Assembly (NCBI RefSeq): GCF_041902845.1
Contig: NZ_CP159486.1
Coordinates: forward strand, 868,001 to 932,000
Length of the DNA stretch: 64,000 nt
Source: Limibacterium fermenti
GTDB lineage: Bacteria > Bacteroidota > Bacteroidia > Bacteroidales > Dysgonomonadaceae
Reading direction: 5' to 3'
Shown: positions 52,561 to 61,745 of the stretch, one piece after another
Position numbering within the stretch: position 1 is the stretch's first letter
How the letters are laid out: every line of letters starts with the position of its first letter
The notes under the pieces: model-generated
What the model saw: only the letters and a program-made list of their open reading frames with translations
What the model was told of the DNA's origin: nothing
Database searches by the model: none
Made by a program: the position numbers and the translations under genes

Positions 52561-53559
52561 GTGTATAAAAAAATCGCCATACTTATCTTTACGGTAGTAG
52601 CTTTCGCTTCTTGCGGAACGAGCAAGAAGGCGGCCACCGCCAAGAAGGGATCATTCGGTTTACAGAATGAAATTATCGATTACGGTAAGAAGTATATCGG
52701 TAAACCTTACCGGTATGCGGGTAAAGGACCCAATTCATTCGACTGTTCCGGCTTCACTTCTTATGTTTTCCGGAAATTCGGATATACACTCAGTCCGAGT
52801 TCTTCCGGACAAGACCGGCAAGTACCTTCTATCCGTCGTAAAAAAGATCTGACCAAGGGCGATTTGGTTTTCTTCGAAGGCCGCCGGCACAACGGAAATG
52901 TGGGGCATGTCGGCATCGTTACGGAAACAAGAGGCAACGGCGAGTTCAAATTCATCCATGCCTCCACCCAATACGGAGTCATTGTCTCCTCGTCGGAAGA
53001 AGCTTATTATGCTTCCCGGTATTTGCGGGGAGGAAGGATATTGGACGACCGGACCCTCGCGGCGTATGAACGGAAAGAGAAGGATAAGGAACCCTCGTCC
53101 GCGCCGTCGGCCAAGGAAAGAAAACCGATGGACGATCCGAAAAAGATGACTGTATTTACACCTGCTGCGGCCGATCAACATGCCGTTGCGGCCGTTTCTC
53201 CCGTTTCAGATGCGCCACGCTCCGCCGATGCTTCCGAGCCGGTTATCCTGGTACAAACGGATCCCCTTAAAAACGAACAGGCCGCCCACCGTAAAAAGCC
53301 GATTGAAACCCCTCCCGATACGATTGTCGCGATCGTCAAACAAGCGGTCATTCGAGATGATTCGACTCTCCCGAAGCCTGCCGAACAATCGATTCCGGAT
53401 CATGAGCCCGGCGCTTTTTTGTCGCATGAGGTGAAAATGGGCGAGACTCTTTACTCTATTTCGCGACACTATCGATGTACCATAGACCAGTTGCGAATGT
53501 GGAACCCGCAACTGGGCGCGGTCTTGCAAGCCGGACAAACACTGCGCATCGCACAATAA
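52561..53559 (+). CDS. NlpC/P60 peptidase lipoprotein with C-terminal LysM domain
   Basis: A 332-residue protein starting at GTG. A lipobox in VVAFASC marks it as a lipoprotein. Residues 35-160 form an NlpC/P60 domain with catalytic Cys in SFDCSGFTSYVFRKFG, His in GHVGIVTETRG and a third residue near FIHASTQYG. A Pro/Lys-rich linker of about 115 residues precedes a LysM peptidoglycan-binding motif (HEVKMGETLYSISRHYRCTI). It cleaves peptidoglycan stem peptides. Confidence 0.92.
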   Translation: MYKKIAILIFTVVAFASCGTSKKAATAKKGSFGLQNEIIDYGKKYIGKPYRYAGKGPNSFDCSGFTSYVFRKFGYTLSPSSSGQDRQVPSIRRKKDLTKGDLVFFEGRRHNGNVGHVGIVTETRGNGEFKFIHASTQYGVIVSSSEEAYYASRYLRGGRILDDRTLAAYERKEKDKEPSSAPSAKERKPMDDPKKMTVFTPAAADQHAVAAVSPVSDAPRSADASEPVILVQTDPLKNEQAAHRKKPIETPPDTIVAIVKQAVIRDDSTLPKPAEQSIPDHEPGAFLSHEVKMGETLYSISRHYRCTIDQLRMWNPQLGAVLQAGQTLRIAQ

Positions 53560-53566
53560 AACGTTA

Positions 53567-53598
53567 TTTGCCCGATTGGCGTTTTTTCCTTACTTTTG
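53567..53598 (+). promoter_or_regulatory. prfB: Promoter of prfB
   Basis: TTTG (53567-53570), 20 bases and TACTTTTG (53591-53598) fit the Bacteroidetes consensus. The start would be near 53605, leaving an unusually long leader of about 350 bases before prfB at 53954. Confidence 0.65.
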
Positions 53599-53635
53599 CG
53601 CTCTTGAGTGCGCTCCGAAAATTCAGCGTTGATAT

Positions 53636-53723
53636 TTACACAGAGTTACGCGGAGGTTTCACAGAGAACGCAGAGAAAACAACTCTGTGACGCCTTCCGC
53701 GCTTCTCTGTGTAATCCTCTTTT
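53636..53723. repeat. Imperfect palindrome with CACAGAG/CTCTGTG arms
   Basis: TTACACAGAGTTACGCGGAGG at 53636-53656 is matched by the reverse complement around 53692-53723 (CCTTCCGCG...CTCTGTGTAAT). A CACAGAGAACGCAGAG direct repeat lies between. The transcript could fold into a long hairpin. CACAGAG repeats of this kind are widespread in environmental bacterial genomes; their function is unknown. Confidence 0.55.
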
Positions 53724-53760
53724 CGGAGGAAACACACTCTCACAAAAAAAAACTGAGAAA

Positions 53761-53934
53761 CTGTTTAAATTTCTTGCGAAAGGCTTTAATTAAACGATTC
53801 TTCGCGATTCAAAAAGAATTATTTTTTAGCAGTGTTCTTTCTTGTTTTGGCGATAATAGCGGGCTGTTTGAGCCAAATAAGAGGAAGAAGAATACAAAAA
53901 AGAAACTTTTTGAAGGCGAAAGAAATTTAAACAG
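53761..53934. repeat. 174-bp element with 15-bp inverted ends in the prfB leader
   Basis: CTGTTTAAATTTCTT (53761-53775) and AAGAAATTTAAACAG (53920-53934) are perfect 15-bp inverted repeats bounding 144 bases of A-rich sequence. No coding frame is convincing inside. It could be a MITE-like insertion or a leader structure. The 53560-53953 interval has no gene, only the promoter, the palindrome and this element. Confidence 0.5.
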
Positions 53935-53953
53935 ATTCTAAATTTTATAACTT

Positions 53954-55067
53954 ATGATAACGACAGACCAACTTAAAGATGTGTTGGAGCGCGAGCATGC
54001 GCTGAGGGGATATCTTTGACATCGATGCAAAGACTATCCAATTGGAAGAAGAAGAATTAAGAACGCAATCGCCCGAATTTTGGAATGATGCCAAGACGGC
54101 GGAGGCACAAATGAAGGTCGTCCGCGAACTGAAGGGCTGGATCAAGTCGTATAACGAAGTGAAATCGGCAGCCGAGGAATTGCAATTGGCGTTCGATTTT
54201 GTCAAAGAAGGAATCGTTTCCGAAGAGGAAGTCGATCAAGCATACGCCCGTGCGGTGCGGTTGATCGAAGACCTGGAGATGAAAAATATGCTTCGCCGCG
54301 AGGAAGATCAATTGGGAGCGGTGCTGAAAGTGAATGCCGGCGCGGGTGGAACCGAAAGCCAGGATTGGGCGTCGATGCTTTTCCGCATGTATCAGCGTTG
54401 GTGCGAAAGCAAAGGGTACAAGACCACCATTACGAACTGGCAGGATGGCGACGATGCCGGCATCAAGACCGCTACGTTGCAAGTGGAAGGCGACATGGCA
54501 TACGGTTTCCTGAAAAGCGAGAACGGTGTGCATCGCCTGGTGCGCGTGTCGCCGTACAACGCCCAAGGCAAACGCATGACCTCTTTCGCATCGGTGTTCG
54601 TGGTGCCTCTGGTCGACGATACCATCGAGATCGAGATCAATCCGGCCAATTTGAGTTGGGATACATTCCGGTCATCGGGTGCGGGCGGACAGAACGTCAA
54701 TAAGGTGGAAACCGGCGTGCGGCTGCATTATATGTATAAGGATCCCGATACGGGCGAGGAGCAGGAGATCGTGATAGAAAATACCGAGAGCCGCTCACAG
54801 ATGGGCAACCGGGAGAACGCTATGCGTTTGCTGCGCTCGCAATTGTATGATATCGAACTCGAAAAGCGTCGTGTGGCGCAGGCGCAGGTCGAGGCGGGAA
54901 AGAAGAAGATCGAGTGGGGGTCGCAGATCCGCAGTTATGTTTTCGATGACCGCCGCGTAAAGGATCACCGCACCAATTATCAAACGTCGGACGTGACGGG
55001 AGTCATGAACGGCGATATTGACGACTTTATCAAGGCTTACCTGATGGAATTCGGAGGGGAGAATTGA
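53954..55067 (+). CDS. prfB: Peptide chain release factor 2 with programmed +1 frameshift
   Basis: The reading frame starts at ATG 53954 and meets an in-frame TGA at 54017-54019 in the context AGGGGATATCTTTGAC, the classic RF2 shift site (SD-like AGGGGA, CTT before TGA). A +1 slip from CTT onto TTT continues with GAC at 54018 and a 350-codon frame to 55067, for about 370 residues. The GGQ motif is in SSGAGGQNVNKVETG and the codon-recognition tripeptide is SPY (VSPYNAQGKRMTSF), where E. coli has SPF. RF2 releases peptides at UGA and UAA and autoregulates by this shift. A repeat tract follows immediately after the stop. Confidence 0.95.
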
Positions 55068-55267
55068 GACGGGGAGACAGGGAGACGGGGAGACAGGGAG
55101 ACAGGGAGACAGGTAGACAGGTAGACAGGGAGACAAAGGGACAGAGAGACAGGGAGACAAGGTGACGAGGAGACCCGGAGACCGGGACTGACGACCGGCG
55201 ACCGGCGACTGAAGACTGGAGACCGGAGACTGGAGACCGGAGACTGGAGACCGGAGACTGGAGACAG
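55066..55267 (+). repeat. GACAGGGA / GAGACCGGAGACTGG repeat tract between prfB and metH
   Basis: Tandem GACAGGGA and GACAGGTA units turn into GACCGGA/GACTGGA units. It starts at the prfB stop codon and fills almost the whole gap before metH. Same family as 8256-8456. Confidence 0.85.
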
Positions 55268-55297
55268 ATTATTTAAAGATTGAATAGGGAATCATTC

Positions 55298-58200
55298 ATG
55301 GATATATTCGGTATACTGCGCCAACGTATCCTCATCCTCGACGGGGCGATGGGTACGATGATACAACGATACAAGCTTCAGGAAGAGGCGTATCGCGGCG
55401 AACGCTTTAAAAATGTGGAAACGTTGCAGAAAGGCAATAACGACTTGCTTTCGCTCACGCGCCCTGATGTCATCGATGCCATTCATCGCGAATACCTCGA
55501 GGCGGGCGCCGACATTATCGAAACCAACACGTTCAATTCTACGACCATTTCCATGCAGGATTACCAAATGGGACATCTGGTGCGGGAAATCAATCTCGCT
55601 TCGGCTCGATTGGCGCGCCGTGCGGCGGACGACTTTACCGCCCGCACGCCCGACAAGCCGCGGTTTGTAGCCGGCTCGATCGGGCCGACGAACAAGACCG
55701 CCTCGATGAGTCCCGATGTCGAAAACCCCATGTACCGGGCCGCCGTGTTCGACGATTTTAAGGTGGCGTATAAAGAGCAGATCGAAGCATTGGTGGAGGG
55801 CGGCGTGGATTTCCTGCTCATCGAAACCATTTTCGATACGCTCAACGCCAAAGCGGCGATCTTCGCCGCCGAGGAAGTGGCCGCCGAAACGGGAAAAGAA
55901 ACGCCTATCATCCTGTCGGTGACATTGTCGGATAAAGCCGGCCGCACGCTGTCGGGGCAGACGCTGGAAGCGTTTGTTGCATCGGTGAGCCACGCCAAGC
56001 CGTTAGCCATCGGGCTGAACTGCTCGTTCGGCGCATCGGATATGAAGCCTTATGTAAAGGAGTTGGGGCGTATTTCGCCATTCTTCGTAAGCGCTTATCC
56101 CAATGCCGGACTGCCGAACCAGTTGGGCGAATACGACGAGACGCCCGACGTGATGGCGCCTCAAATTAAAGAGTTCATCGACGAAGGATTGGTGAATATC
56201 ATCGGGGGATGCTGCGGCACCACGCCCGACCACATCGCCCGCTACGCCGAGTTGGTGCCGGGCAAAAAGCCCCATGTCCCGCCGGCTCCGGCGCCTTACC
56301 TTCGCTTAGCCGGGCTGGAAGAACTGAAGGTGACGCCCGAACTCAATTTCCTGAATATCGGCGAACGGTGCAACGTGGCCGGCTCGCGCCGCTTCCTGCG
56401 CCTTATCCGCGAAAAGAATTACGAAAAAGCCCTCGAAATTGCCCGCAAACAGGTGGACGACGGCGCGCAGGTCATCGATGTGAATATGGATGAAGGACTG
56501 CTCGACGGCGCCCGAGAAATGACCAACTTCCTGAACCTGCTTGCGTCCGATCCCGATGTGGCGCGCGTTCCGGTGATGATCGACTCTTCGAAATGGGAGG
56601 TGCTCGAAGCCGGATTGAAATGCACGCAGGGCAAGAGCATCGTCAATTCGATTTCCCTGAAGAACGGAGAGGCTGAATTTCTCCGTCATGCCGAACTGGT
56701 GCAGCGCTACGGGGCGGCCGTCATCGTGATGGCTTTCGACGAAACGGGGCAGGCGGCGAGTTACGAGCGGCGCCTTGAAATATGCAGCCGCGCCTATCGC
56801 CTGCTGACCGGCAACGGTTTCGATCCGCAGGACATCATCTTCGACCCCAACATTCTCGCCATCGCCACCGGTATGGACGAGCACCGCCATTATGCCGTCG
56901 ATTTTATCGAAGCGGTCGTATGGATTAAGGCGAACCTTCCGGGCGCGAAGGTGAGCGGCGGGGTGAGCAACTTGTCGTTTTCGTTCCGGGGAAACGATTA
57001 TATCCGCGAGGTGATGCATTCGGTGTTTCTCTACCACGCTATCCGCGCCGGAATGGACATGGGAATCGTCAATCCCGCCCAATCGGTGATTTATGAAGAT
57101 ATTCCCGCCGATGTGAAAGAGCTGGCGGAGGATGTGGTGCTCGACCGCCGCGACGATGCCGCCGAACGCATGATGGAATACGCCGAGCGCGTGAAGAACG
57201 AGAAGAATCTCGAGCCCGAGCACGAAAAAGTGCAGGAATGGCGCAGCCTGCCGTTGGACGAACGGTTGAGTTATGCGCTGGTGAAAGGCATCGGCGATTT
57301 TATGGAGGAAGATATCACGGAGGCGCTGGCCACCTATCCGCGCGCAGTGGATATTATCGACAAGCCGTTGATGTCGGGCATGAACCGTGTGGGCGACCTC
57401 TTCGGCTCGGGGAAGATGTTCCTGCCGCAGGTGGTAAAGGCCGCCCGTACGATGAAAAAGGCGGTGGCCGTCCTGCAACCGACCCTCGAGGCCGAGAAAG
57501 CGTCGTCGCCCGATGTGCGCAAAGCCGGCAAAATTATACTGGCTACCGTGAAAGGAGATGTGCACGATATCGGCAAGAATATCGTATCGATTGTCCTCGC
57601 GTGCAACAACTATGAAATTGTGGACTTAGGCGTGATGGTTCCGCCCGAAAAGATTATCGAGGCGGTGCGGCGCGAAAAGCCTGACATTGTGGGCCTCAGC
57701 GGACTTATAACGCCTTCGCTCGAAGAGATGAGCATCGTGGCCAACGAGATGGAAAAAGCCGGATTCCATATTCCGCTGCTTATCGGCGGCGCCACCACCT
57801 CGAAATTGCATACGGCGCTGAAAATCGATCCGAAGTACGACAACGGCTCGGTGGTGTATGTGAAGGATGCTTCGCAAAGCCCCGCCGCTGTGGCGAAACT
57901 GCTCAATCCCGAAACGTCGGTGGGCTATTGCGCCTCGGTGCGCGAAGAATACCGCGTGCTGCGGGAAAGCGCCTTGGAGAAGAAAATCGATTTGGTGTCG
58001 TTGGAAGAAGCGCGGCGCAATCCGTTCCGTATCGATTGGGAGCGCTTTACGCCGGCTCCGCCGCTCACAACCGGACGGCAGGTGTTGCCGCATATCGATG
58101 TGAAGGAGATTATTCCCTATATCGACTGGAAATTCTTCTTCCATAGCTGGAAGATTTCGGCCAAGTTTGCCAGCCTCAGCACCATTCACGATTGCGAACA

Positions 58201-58987
58201 TTGCCGCGCCCAATGGTATGCCTCGTTTCGCGACGAGGAACGGGCTAAAGCGCGCGAAGCCGCCAAACTCTACGACGATGCCCGTGAGTTTCTGGGCAAG
58301 TTGGCGAAAAGCAACGCCGGCTACATCCGTGCGGTTTACGGAATCTACGAAGCGTATAGCGAAAACGATACGGTGTTTATCGACGGGAAGGCATTCCCGA
58401 TGCTTCGCCAGCAAAAAAGAACCGATAAAAACGAATACGTGTGCCTGAGCGATTTCATCGCCCCCGCTTCGTCCGGCAAAACAGACTATATCGGGGCGTT
58501 TGCCGTTACCGGGGGAGCCGGAGCCGACCCGCTGCTGAAGATGTACGAAGACGAAGGCGACGAATATGCCTCTTTGCTGGTCAAATCGCTGCTCGACCGC
58601 CTTGCCGAAGCCGCTACCGAATGGCTGCATGCCCGCATGCGGCGCGAATATTGGGGATATGCGGCGGACGAAAACCTGACCATCGCGGAAATGCTTTCCG
58701 TGAAATATCAAGGCATCCGTCCGGCGGTAGGATATCCGTCCATTCCCGATCAATCGGCCAATTTCCTGCTGCATGACCTCATCGACTCAAAGGAGATCGG
58801 CATTTCGCTCACCGAAAACGGCGTGATGTTCCCCAACGCTTCGGTAAGCGGATTCTTTTTCGGACATCCTTTGTCGAAATACTTCGCCATCGGGCCCATA
58901 TCGGAAGCGCAGATGGAAGATTATGCCTTGCGGCGGGGTGTCCCGGTGCAAGATATCCGCAAGTTCTTACTCGCCAACCTGCCATAA
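55298..58987 (+). CDS. metH: Cobalamin-dependent methionine synthase
   Basis: About 1229 residues from ATG 55298 (a TTG 18 bases upstream is possible). Domains in order: homocysteine-binding barrel with zinc motifs (GLNCSFGASDMK, IIGGCCGTTPDHI), pterin-binding domain (FLNIGERCNVAGSRRFLRL), cobalamin-binding domain (GDVHDIGKNIVSIVLACNN, the D-x-H-x-x-G motif) and C-terminal SAM-binding reactivation domain (LHARMRREYWGY, IRPAVGYPSIPDQ). Makes methionine from homocysteine and methyl-tetrahydrofolate. The metK and metG genes lie in the same window but in other units. Confidence 0.97.
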   Translation: MDIFGILRQRILILDGAMGTMIQRYKLQEEAYRGERFKNVETLQKGNNDLLSLTRPDVIDAIHREYLEAGADIIETNTFNSTTISMQDYQMGHLVREINLASARLARRAADDFTARTPDKPRFVAGSIGPTNKTASMSPDVENPMYRAAVFDDFKVAYKEQIEALVEGGVDFLLIETIFDTLNAKAAIFAAEEVAAETGKETPIILSVTLSDKAGRTLSGQTLEAFVASVSHAKPLAIGLNCSFGASDMKPYVKELGRISPFFVSAYPNAGLPNQLGEYDETPDVMAPQIKEFIDEGLVNIIGGCCGTTPDHIARYAELVPGKKPHVPPAPAPYLRLAGLEELKVTPELNFLNIGERCNVAGSRRFLRLIREKNYEKALEIARKQVDDGAQVIDVNMDEGLLDGAREMTNFLNLLASDPDVARVPVMIDSSKWEVLEAGLKCTQGKSIVNSISLKNGEAEFLRHAELVQRYGAAVIVMAFDETGQAASYERRLEICSRAYRLLTGNGFDPQDIIFDPNILAIATGMDEHRHYAVDFIEAVVWIKANLPGAKVSGGVSNLSFSFRGNDYIREVMHSVFLYHAIRAGMDMGIVNPAQSVIYEDIPADVKELAEDVVLDRRDDAAERMMEYAERVKNEKNLEPEHEKVQEWRSLPLDERLSYALVKGIGDFMEEDITEALATYPRAVDIIDKPLMSGMNRVGDLFGSGKMFLPQVVKAARTMKKAVAVLQPTLEAEKASSPDVRKAGKIILATVKGDVHDIGKNIVSIVLACNNYEIVDLGVMVPPEKIIEAVRREKPDIVGLSGLITPSLEEMSIVANEMEKAGFHIPLLIGGATTSKLHTALKIDPKYDNGSVVYVKDASQSPAAVAKLLNPETSVGYCASVREEYRVLRESALEKKIDLVSLEEARRNPFRIDWERFTPAPPLTTGRQVLPHIDVKEIIPYIDWKFFFHSWKISAKFASLSTIHDCEHCRAQWYASFRDEERAKAREAAKLYDDAREFLGKLAKSNAGYIRAVYGIYEAYSENDTVFIDGKAFPMLRQQKRTDKNEYVCLSDFIAPASSGKTDYIGAFAVTGGAGADPLLKMYEDEGDEYASLLVKSLLDRLAEAATEWLHARMRREYWGYAADENLTIAEMLSVKYQGIRPAVGYPSIPDQSANFLLHDLIDSKEIGISLTENGVMFPNASVSGFFFGHPLSKYFAIGPISEAQMEDYALRRGVPVQDIRKFLLANLP

Positions 58988-59082
58988 ATAATTAGCAAAT
59001 TAGCGAATTAGCAAATTAGCAAATTAGCAAATTAGCGAATTAGCGAATTAGGGAATTAGGGAATTAGGGAATTAGCGAATTG
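58988..59082 (+). repeat. AAATTAGC short-period repeat between metH and threonine aldolase
   Basis: Tandem units AAATTAGC, with GAATTAGC and GAATTAGG variants, run about 80 bases from the metH stop. A TATCTTTG -7 element at 59093-59100 follows, 23 bases before the next ATG. Confidence 0.85.
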
Positions 59083-59122
59083 TTTTCTTTTGTATCTTTG
59101 CAACCGATTCGATAAATAGAAT

Positions 59123-60151
59123 ATGAGAAGTTTTGGTAGTGATAATCATTCGGGCGTGCATCCGCGCATCATGCAAGCCCTTTTCGACGCAAATGCCGAC
59201 CATGTGCTCGCTTATGGCGACGACCCTTATACCCGTCAGGCTCAAGAGGCTCTGGAAGAGCTTCTGCAAGGCCATGCATTCCACCCGCTGTTCGTTTTCA
59301 ACGGCACGGGCGCGAATGTCGTTGCTCTCGAAGCCTGCACGCTTCCTTTCCACAGTATTTTATGCGCCGACACCGCCCACATTGCGGTAGACGAATGCGG
59401 CGCCCCGGTGAAACTGACGGGCGCTTCGATAAAAGAAATCCCAGCGGACGACGGGAAGTTGACGCCCGAACTCGTAACGCCTTTCATTCACGGTTTCGGC
59501 TTCGAACATCACTCGCAGCCGAAGGTCATCGCCATTTCGCAATCGACCGAACTGGGAACGGTATATACGCCCGAAGAGGTGTCGGCTTTAGCCGCATTGG
59601 CGCACCGCCACGAGATGTATTTGTTTATGGACGGAACGCGTATCGCCAACGCCTGTGCCGCCGTAGGGTGTTCGTTGAAAGAAATGACGGTGGATTGCGG
59701 CGTAGACCTGTTTACATTCGGCGGCACGAAGAACGGGTTGATGATGGGCGAGGCGGTCGTGCCTCTCCGGCCGGAGTTTGCCGAGAATTTGAAGTATTAC
59801 CGCAAGCAAGCGACGCAGTTGTTCTCGAAGATGCGGTACCTGTCGGCGCAATTCATTCCGTACATCGAGGAAGGCCTCTGGCTCGAAAACGCCCGCCGTT
59901 CGAACGCCGCCGCGCGCCGCCTGGCATCCGCGATGGCTACGATAGACGGTGTGCGCGTGACGCGGCCTGTAGAGGCGAACGCCGTGTTTTTTATTATCCC
60001 AAGGGAAATCGTGGACGCCCTTCGCGAACGTTATTTCTTTTACGAATGGGACGACTCCATCGGCGAGATGCGCCTGGTCTGTTCATGGGACACCAGCGAC
60101 GAAGACATCGACGCCTTTATCGGCTGTCTGAGGAAATTGGCGATTCCATAA
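59123..60151 (+). CDS. Low-specificity L-threonine aldolase
   Basis: A 342-residue fold type I PLP enzyme that cleaves threonine to glycine and acetaldehyde. Features: N-terminal SFGSDNHSGVHPRIMQAL, LTGASIKEIP, YLFMDGTRIANACAAVG and the PLP lysine in LFTFGGTKNGLMMGEAVV. The GDDPY motif (AYGDDPYTRQA) is typical. Flanked on both sides by AAATTAGC repeats, with a -7 element upstream. Confidence 0.93.
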   Translation: MRSFGSDNHSGVHPRIMQALFDANADHVLAYGDDPYTRQAQEALEELLQGHAFHPLFVFNGTGANVVALEACTLPFHSILCADTAHIAVDECGAPVKLTGASIKEIPADDGKLTPELVTPFIHGFGFEHHSQPKVIAISQSTELGTVYTPEEVSALAALAHRHEMYLFMDGTRIANACAAVGCSLKEMTVDCGVDLFTFGGTKNGLMMGEAVVPLRPEFAENLKYYRKQATQLFSKMRYLSAQFIPYIEEGLWLENARRSNAAARRLASAMATIDGVRVTRPVEANAVFFIIPREIVDALRERYFFYEWDDSIGEMRLVCSWDTSDEDIDAFIGCLRKLAIP

Positions 60152-60224
60152 TTCAATTAGCAAATTAGCACATTAGCAAATTAGCACATTAGCACATTAG
60201 CACATTAGCAAATTAGCAAATTAT
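60152..60224 (+). repeat. AAATTAGC/ACATTAGC repeat between threonine aldolase and UPF0316
   Basis: Tandem 8-base AAATTAGC and ACATTAGC units fill the gap. Same family as 58988-59082. Confidence 0.85.
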
Positions 60225-60229
60225 TTTTC

Positions 60230-60793
60230 ATGTTCGATTTTTTAGACCAATCCCCTTATTTATTGCCCCTGATGATTTTCTTCGGTAGGATTATCGATGT
60301 GACATTGGGGACGCTGCGTATTATCTTCGTTTCGAAAGGTGAACGTTACAAGGCTCCGCTGATCGGATTCTTCGAAGTGTTCATTTGGGTCGTTGTCATC
60401 TCCCAGATTCTCTCGCGAGCCAACGACATGACCGCTTATCTGTCGTATGCGGCGGGGTATGCCACCGGCAACTTTATCGGCATCCTCATCGAACAACGCA
60501 TTGCTTTCGGTATCGTATTGTGCCGTATCTATACCAACAAGAACGGTTTGGACGTGATCCGGCTGCTGAAGGAGTGCGGACATGGAGCTACTTTGGTGCA
60601 TGGAACCGGCTCCGTGGATAAGGTCGACATTATCGAAACCGTCATCGAACGCAAGGAGATGAAAGGCATTGCCCAAAAGCTTACCCAATTCGACCCTAAC
60701 TTGTTTTATGTGATTGAAGATGTGCGCACCAAGCAGAACGGGATCTTTTATAAACGCCCCAGCATTTTCTCCCGTTGGCGTCCGGGAAAATGA
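60230..60793 (+). CDS. UPF0316 (DUF5698-DUF2179) membrane protein
   Basis: A 187-residue protein with three membrane helices in the first 100 residues (LPLMIFFGRIIDVTLGTLRII, PLIGFFEVFIWVVVISQIL, AAGYATGNFIGILI). A C-terminal DUF2179 soluble domain follows (ETVIERKEMKGIAQKLTQFDPNLFYVIEDV). Function is unknown; DUF2179 is shared with the YitT family. Confidence 0.88.
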   Translation: MFDFLDQSPYLLPLMIFFGRIIDVTLGTLRIIFVSKGERYKAPLIGFFEVFIWVVVISQILSRANDMTAYLSYAAGYATGNFIGILIEQRIAFGIVLCRIYTNKNGLDVIRLLKECGHGATLVHGTGSVDKVDIIETVIERKEMKGIAQKLTQFDPNLFYVIEDVRTKQNGIFYKRPSIFSRWRPGK

Positions 60794-60884
60794 ACGGTCG
60801 ACCCATTTGCCATTGACGGATGCCTTTGCAGAACGTTGTTGGGCGGGCGCTCCTTCTAAATCGGCCGGTGTGCGGTTGTCGCTA

Positions 60885-61215
60885 TTCATTGAACGGCCGG
60901 AATAGGCCGCTGAAGCGCCTGAAGATATCATTGAACGGCTTGGAGATGTCAATGAAGCATCTAAAGATGCCGCTGCATCGCTTAAAGATATCGCTGCACG
61001 ACCTAAAACTGACAATGAAGCATGTAAAGCTGCCATTGAGGCACCTGAAGCTGCCATTGAAGCATACAAAGCTGCCATTACGTCATCCGAAACTGACAAT
61101 GAAGCATGCTCAACTACCATCGAAACACCCAAAACTGCCATTGAGGCAGTCTCAGCAATCATTGAATCACTCTGAACGGTCATTGAATCGGTTTCGACGG
61201 TCATTGCCCGGTTTT
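60885..61215. repeat. 21-bp minisatellite with CATTGA core
   Basis: About 15 degenerate units of 21 bases (for example CTGCCATTGAAGCATACAAAG) fill the gap between UPF0316 and argR. Several frames on both strands stay open because 21 is divisible by 3; they encode heptads such as KLPLRHL or APEAAIE. No start context favours one. The CATTGA core recalls the 21-bp repeat at 21590-21750. No gene is called in 60794-61259. Confidence 0.8.
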
Positions 61216-61259
61216 TACCGGCTGCATAACGGTTCCGCGGTCACTATCGGCTATGATAT

Positions 61260-61739
61260 TTAGGAACGGACAAACAAAATTTTGAGGGATTGGAGGATGA
61301 TCTCTTTGTCGGCCGTGGGGCGCAGCAAAAGCATCAGCGTATTGTCGGCGGGGATGGCGCCCATGATGCCCGGAATGTTGTTTGATTCGATATCGCAGGC
61401 AATCCCCCGGGCGTATCCGGGAGGTGTTTTGATGACGGCGACTTGTCCCGAGAACTCGATATTCAATGTTCCCTGCCGCAAGAATGGCATCACCATGCCG
61501 TGTTTATCCCTCGGCGAAGGGGGCAGTTGCATCGAAGGCAAACGGTACACGTAGTTTCCCGCGGCGTCGGGCGTTTTAGCCACCTTCATTTCGCGAAAGT
61601 CGCGCGAGAGCGTGGCCTGTGTGGGCTCGAAGCCCAGGAGTGAAAGATGATGCAACAATTCGTCCTGACTGTCTATAGCCGACCGCGAGAGTATTTGCGC
61701 GATCGCTTCCTGCCGTTCTTTTTTATCGTTCTTGGCCAT
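61260..61739 (-). CDS. argR: Arginine repressor ArgR
   Basis: A 159-residue protein with an N-terminal winged helix (QAIAQILSRSAIDSQDELLHHLSLLGFEPTQATLSRDFRE) and the C-terminal hexamerisation/arginine-binding domain (GIMGAIPADNTLMLLLRPTAD). It represses arginine synthesis genes in response to arginine. None lies adjacent in this window. Confidence 0.95.
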   Translation of the reverse strand: MAKNDKKERQEAIAQILSRSAIDSQDELLHHLSLLGFEPTQATLSRDFREMKVAKTPDAAGNYVYRLPSMQLPPSPRDKHGMVMPFLRQGTLNIEFSGQVAVIKTPPGYARGIACDIESNNIPGIMGAIPADNTLMLLLRPTADKEIILQSLKILFVRS

Positions 61740-61745
61740 AAACGG

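Noticed and set aside
56306..57565. 419-codon open frame on the minus strand inside metH
   Set aside because: It lies wholly antisense to a strongly supported metH; the frame is a by-product of the GC-rich codon pattern and encodes no recognisable family.
57626..58774. 382-codon open frame on the minus strand inside metH
   Set aside because: Same reason; antisense to the cobalamin and activation domains, with no start context or family.
58988..59082. CRISPR array or origin iterons
   Set aside because: 8-base tandem units of AAATTAGC recur at four unrelated gene gaps and have no replication gene nearby.
60260..61204. 314-codon minus-strand frame over UPF0316 and the minisatellite
   Set aside because: Half is antisense to the UPF0316 gene and half is 21-bp repeat, where frames stay open because the unit is a multiple of three.
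60820..61263. 147-codon plus-strand frame made of KLPLRHL-like heptads
   Set aside because: It is the translation of the 21-bp minisatellite with no promoter or conserved start; I annotated the repeat instead.
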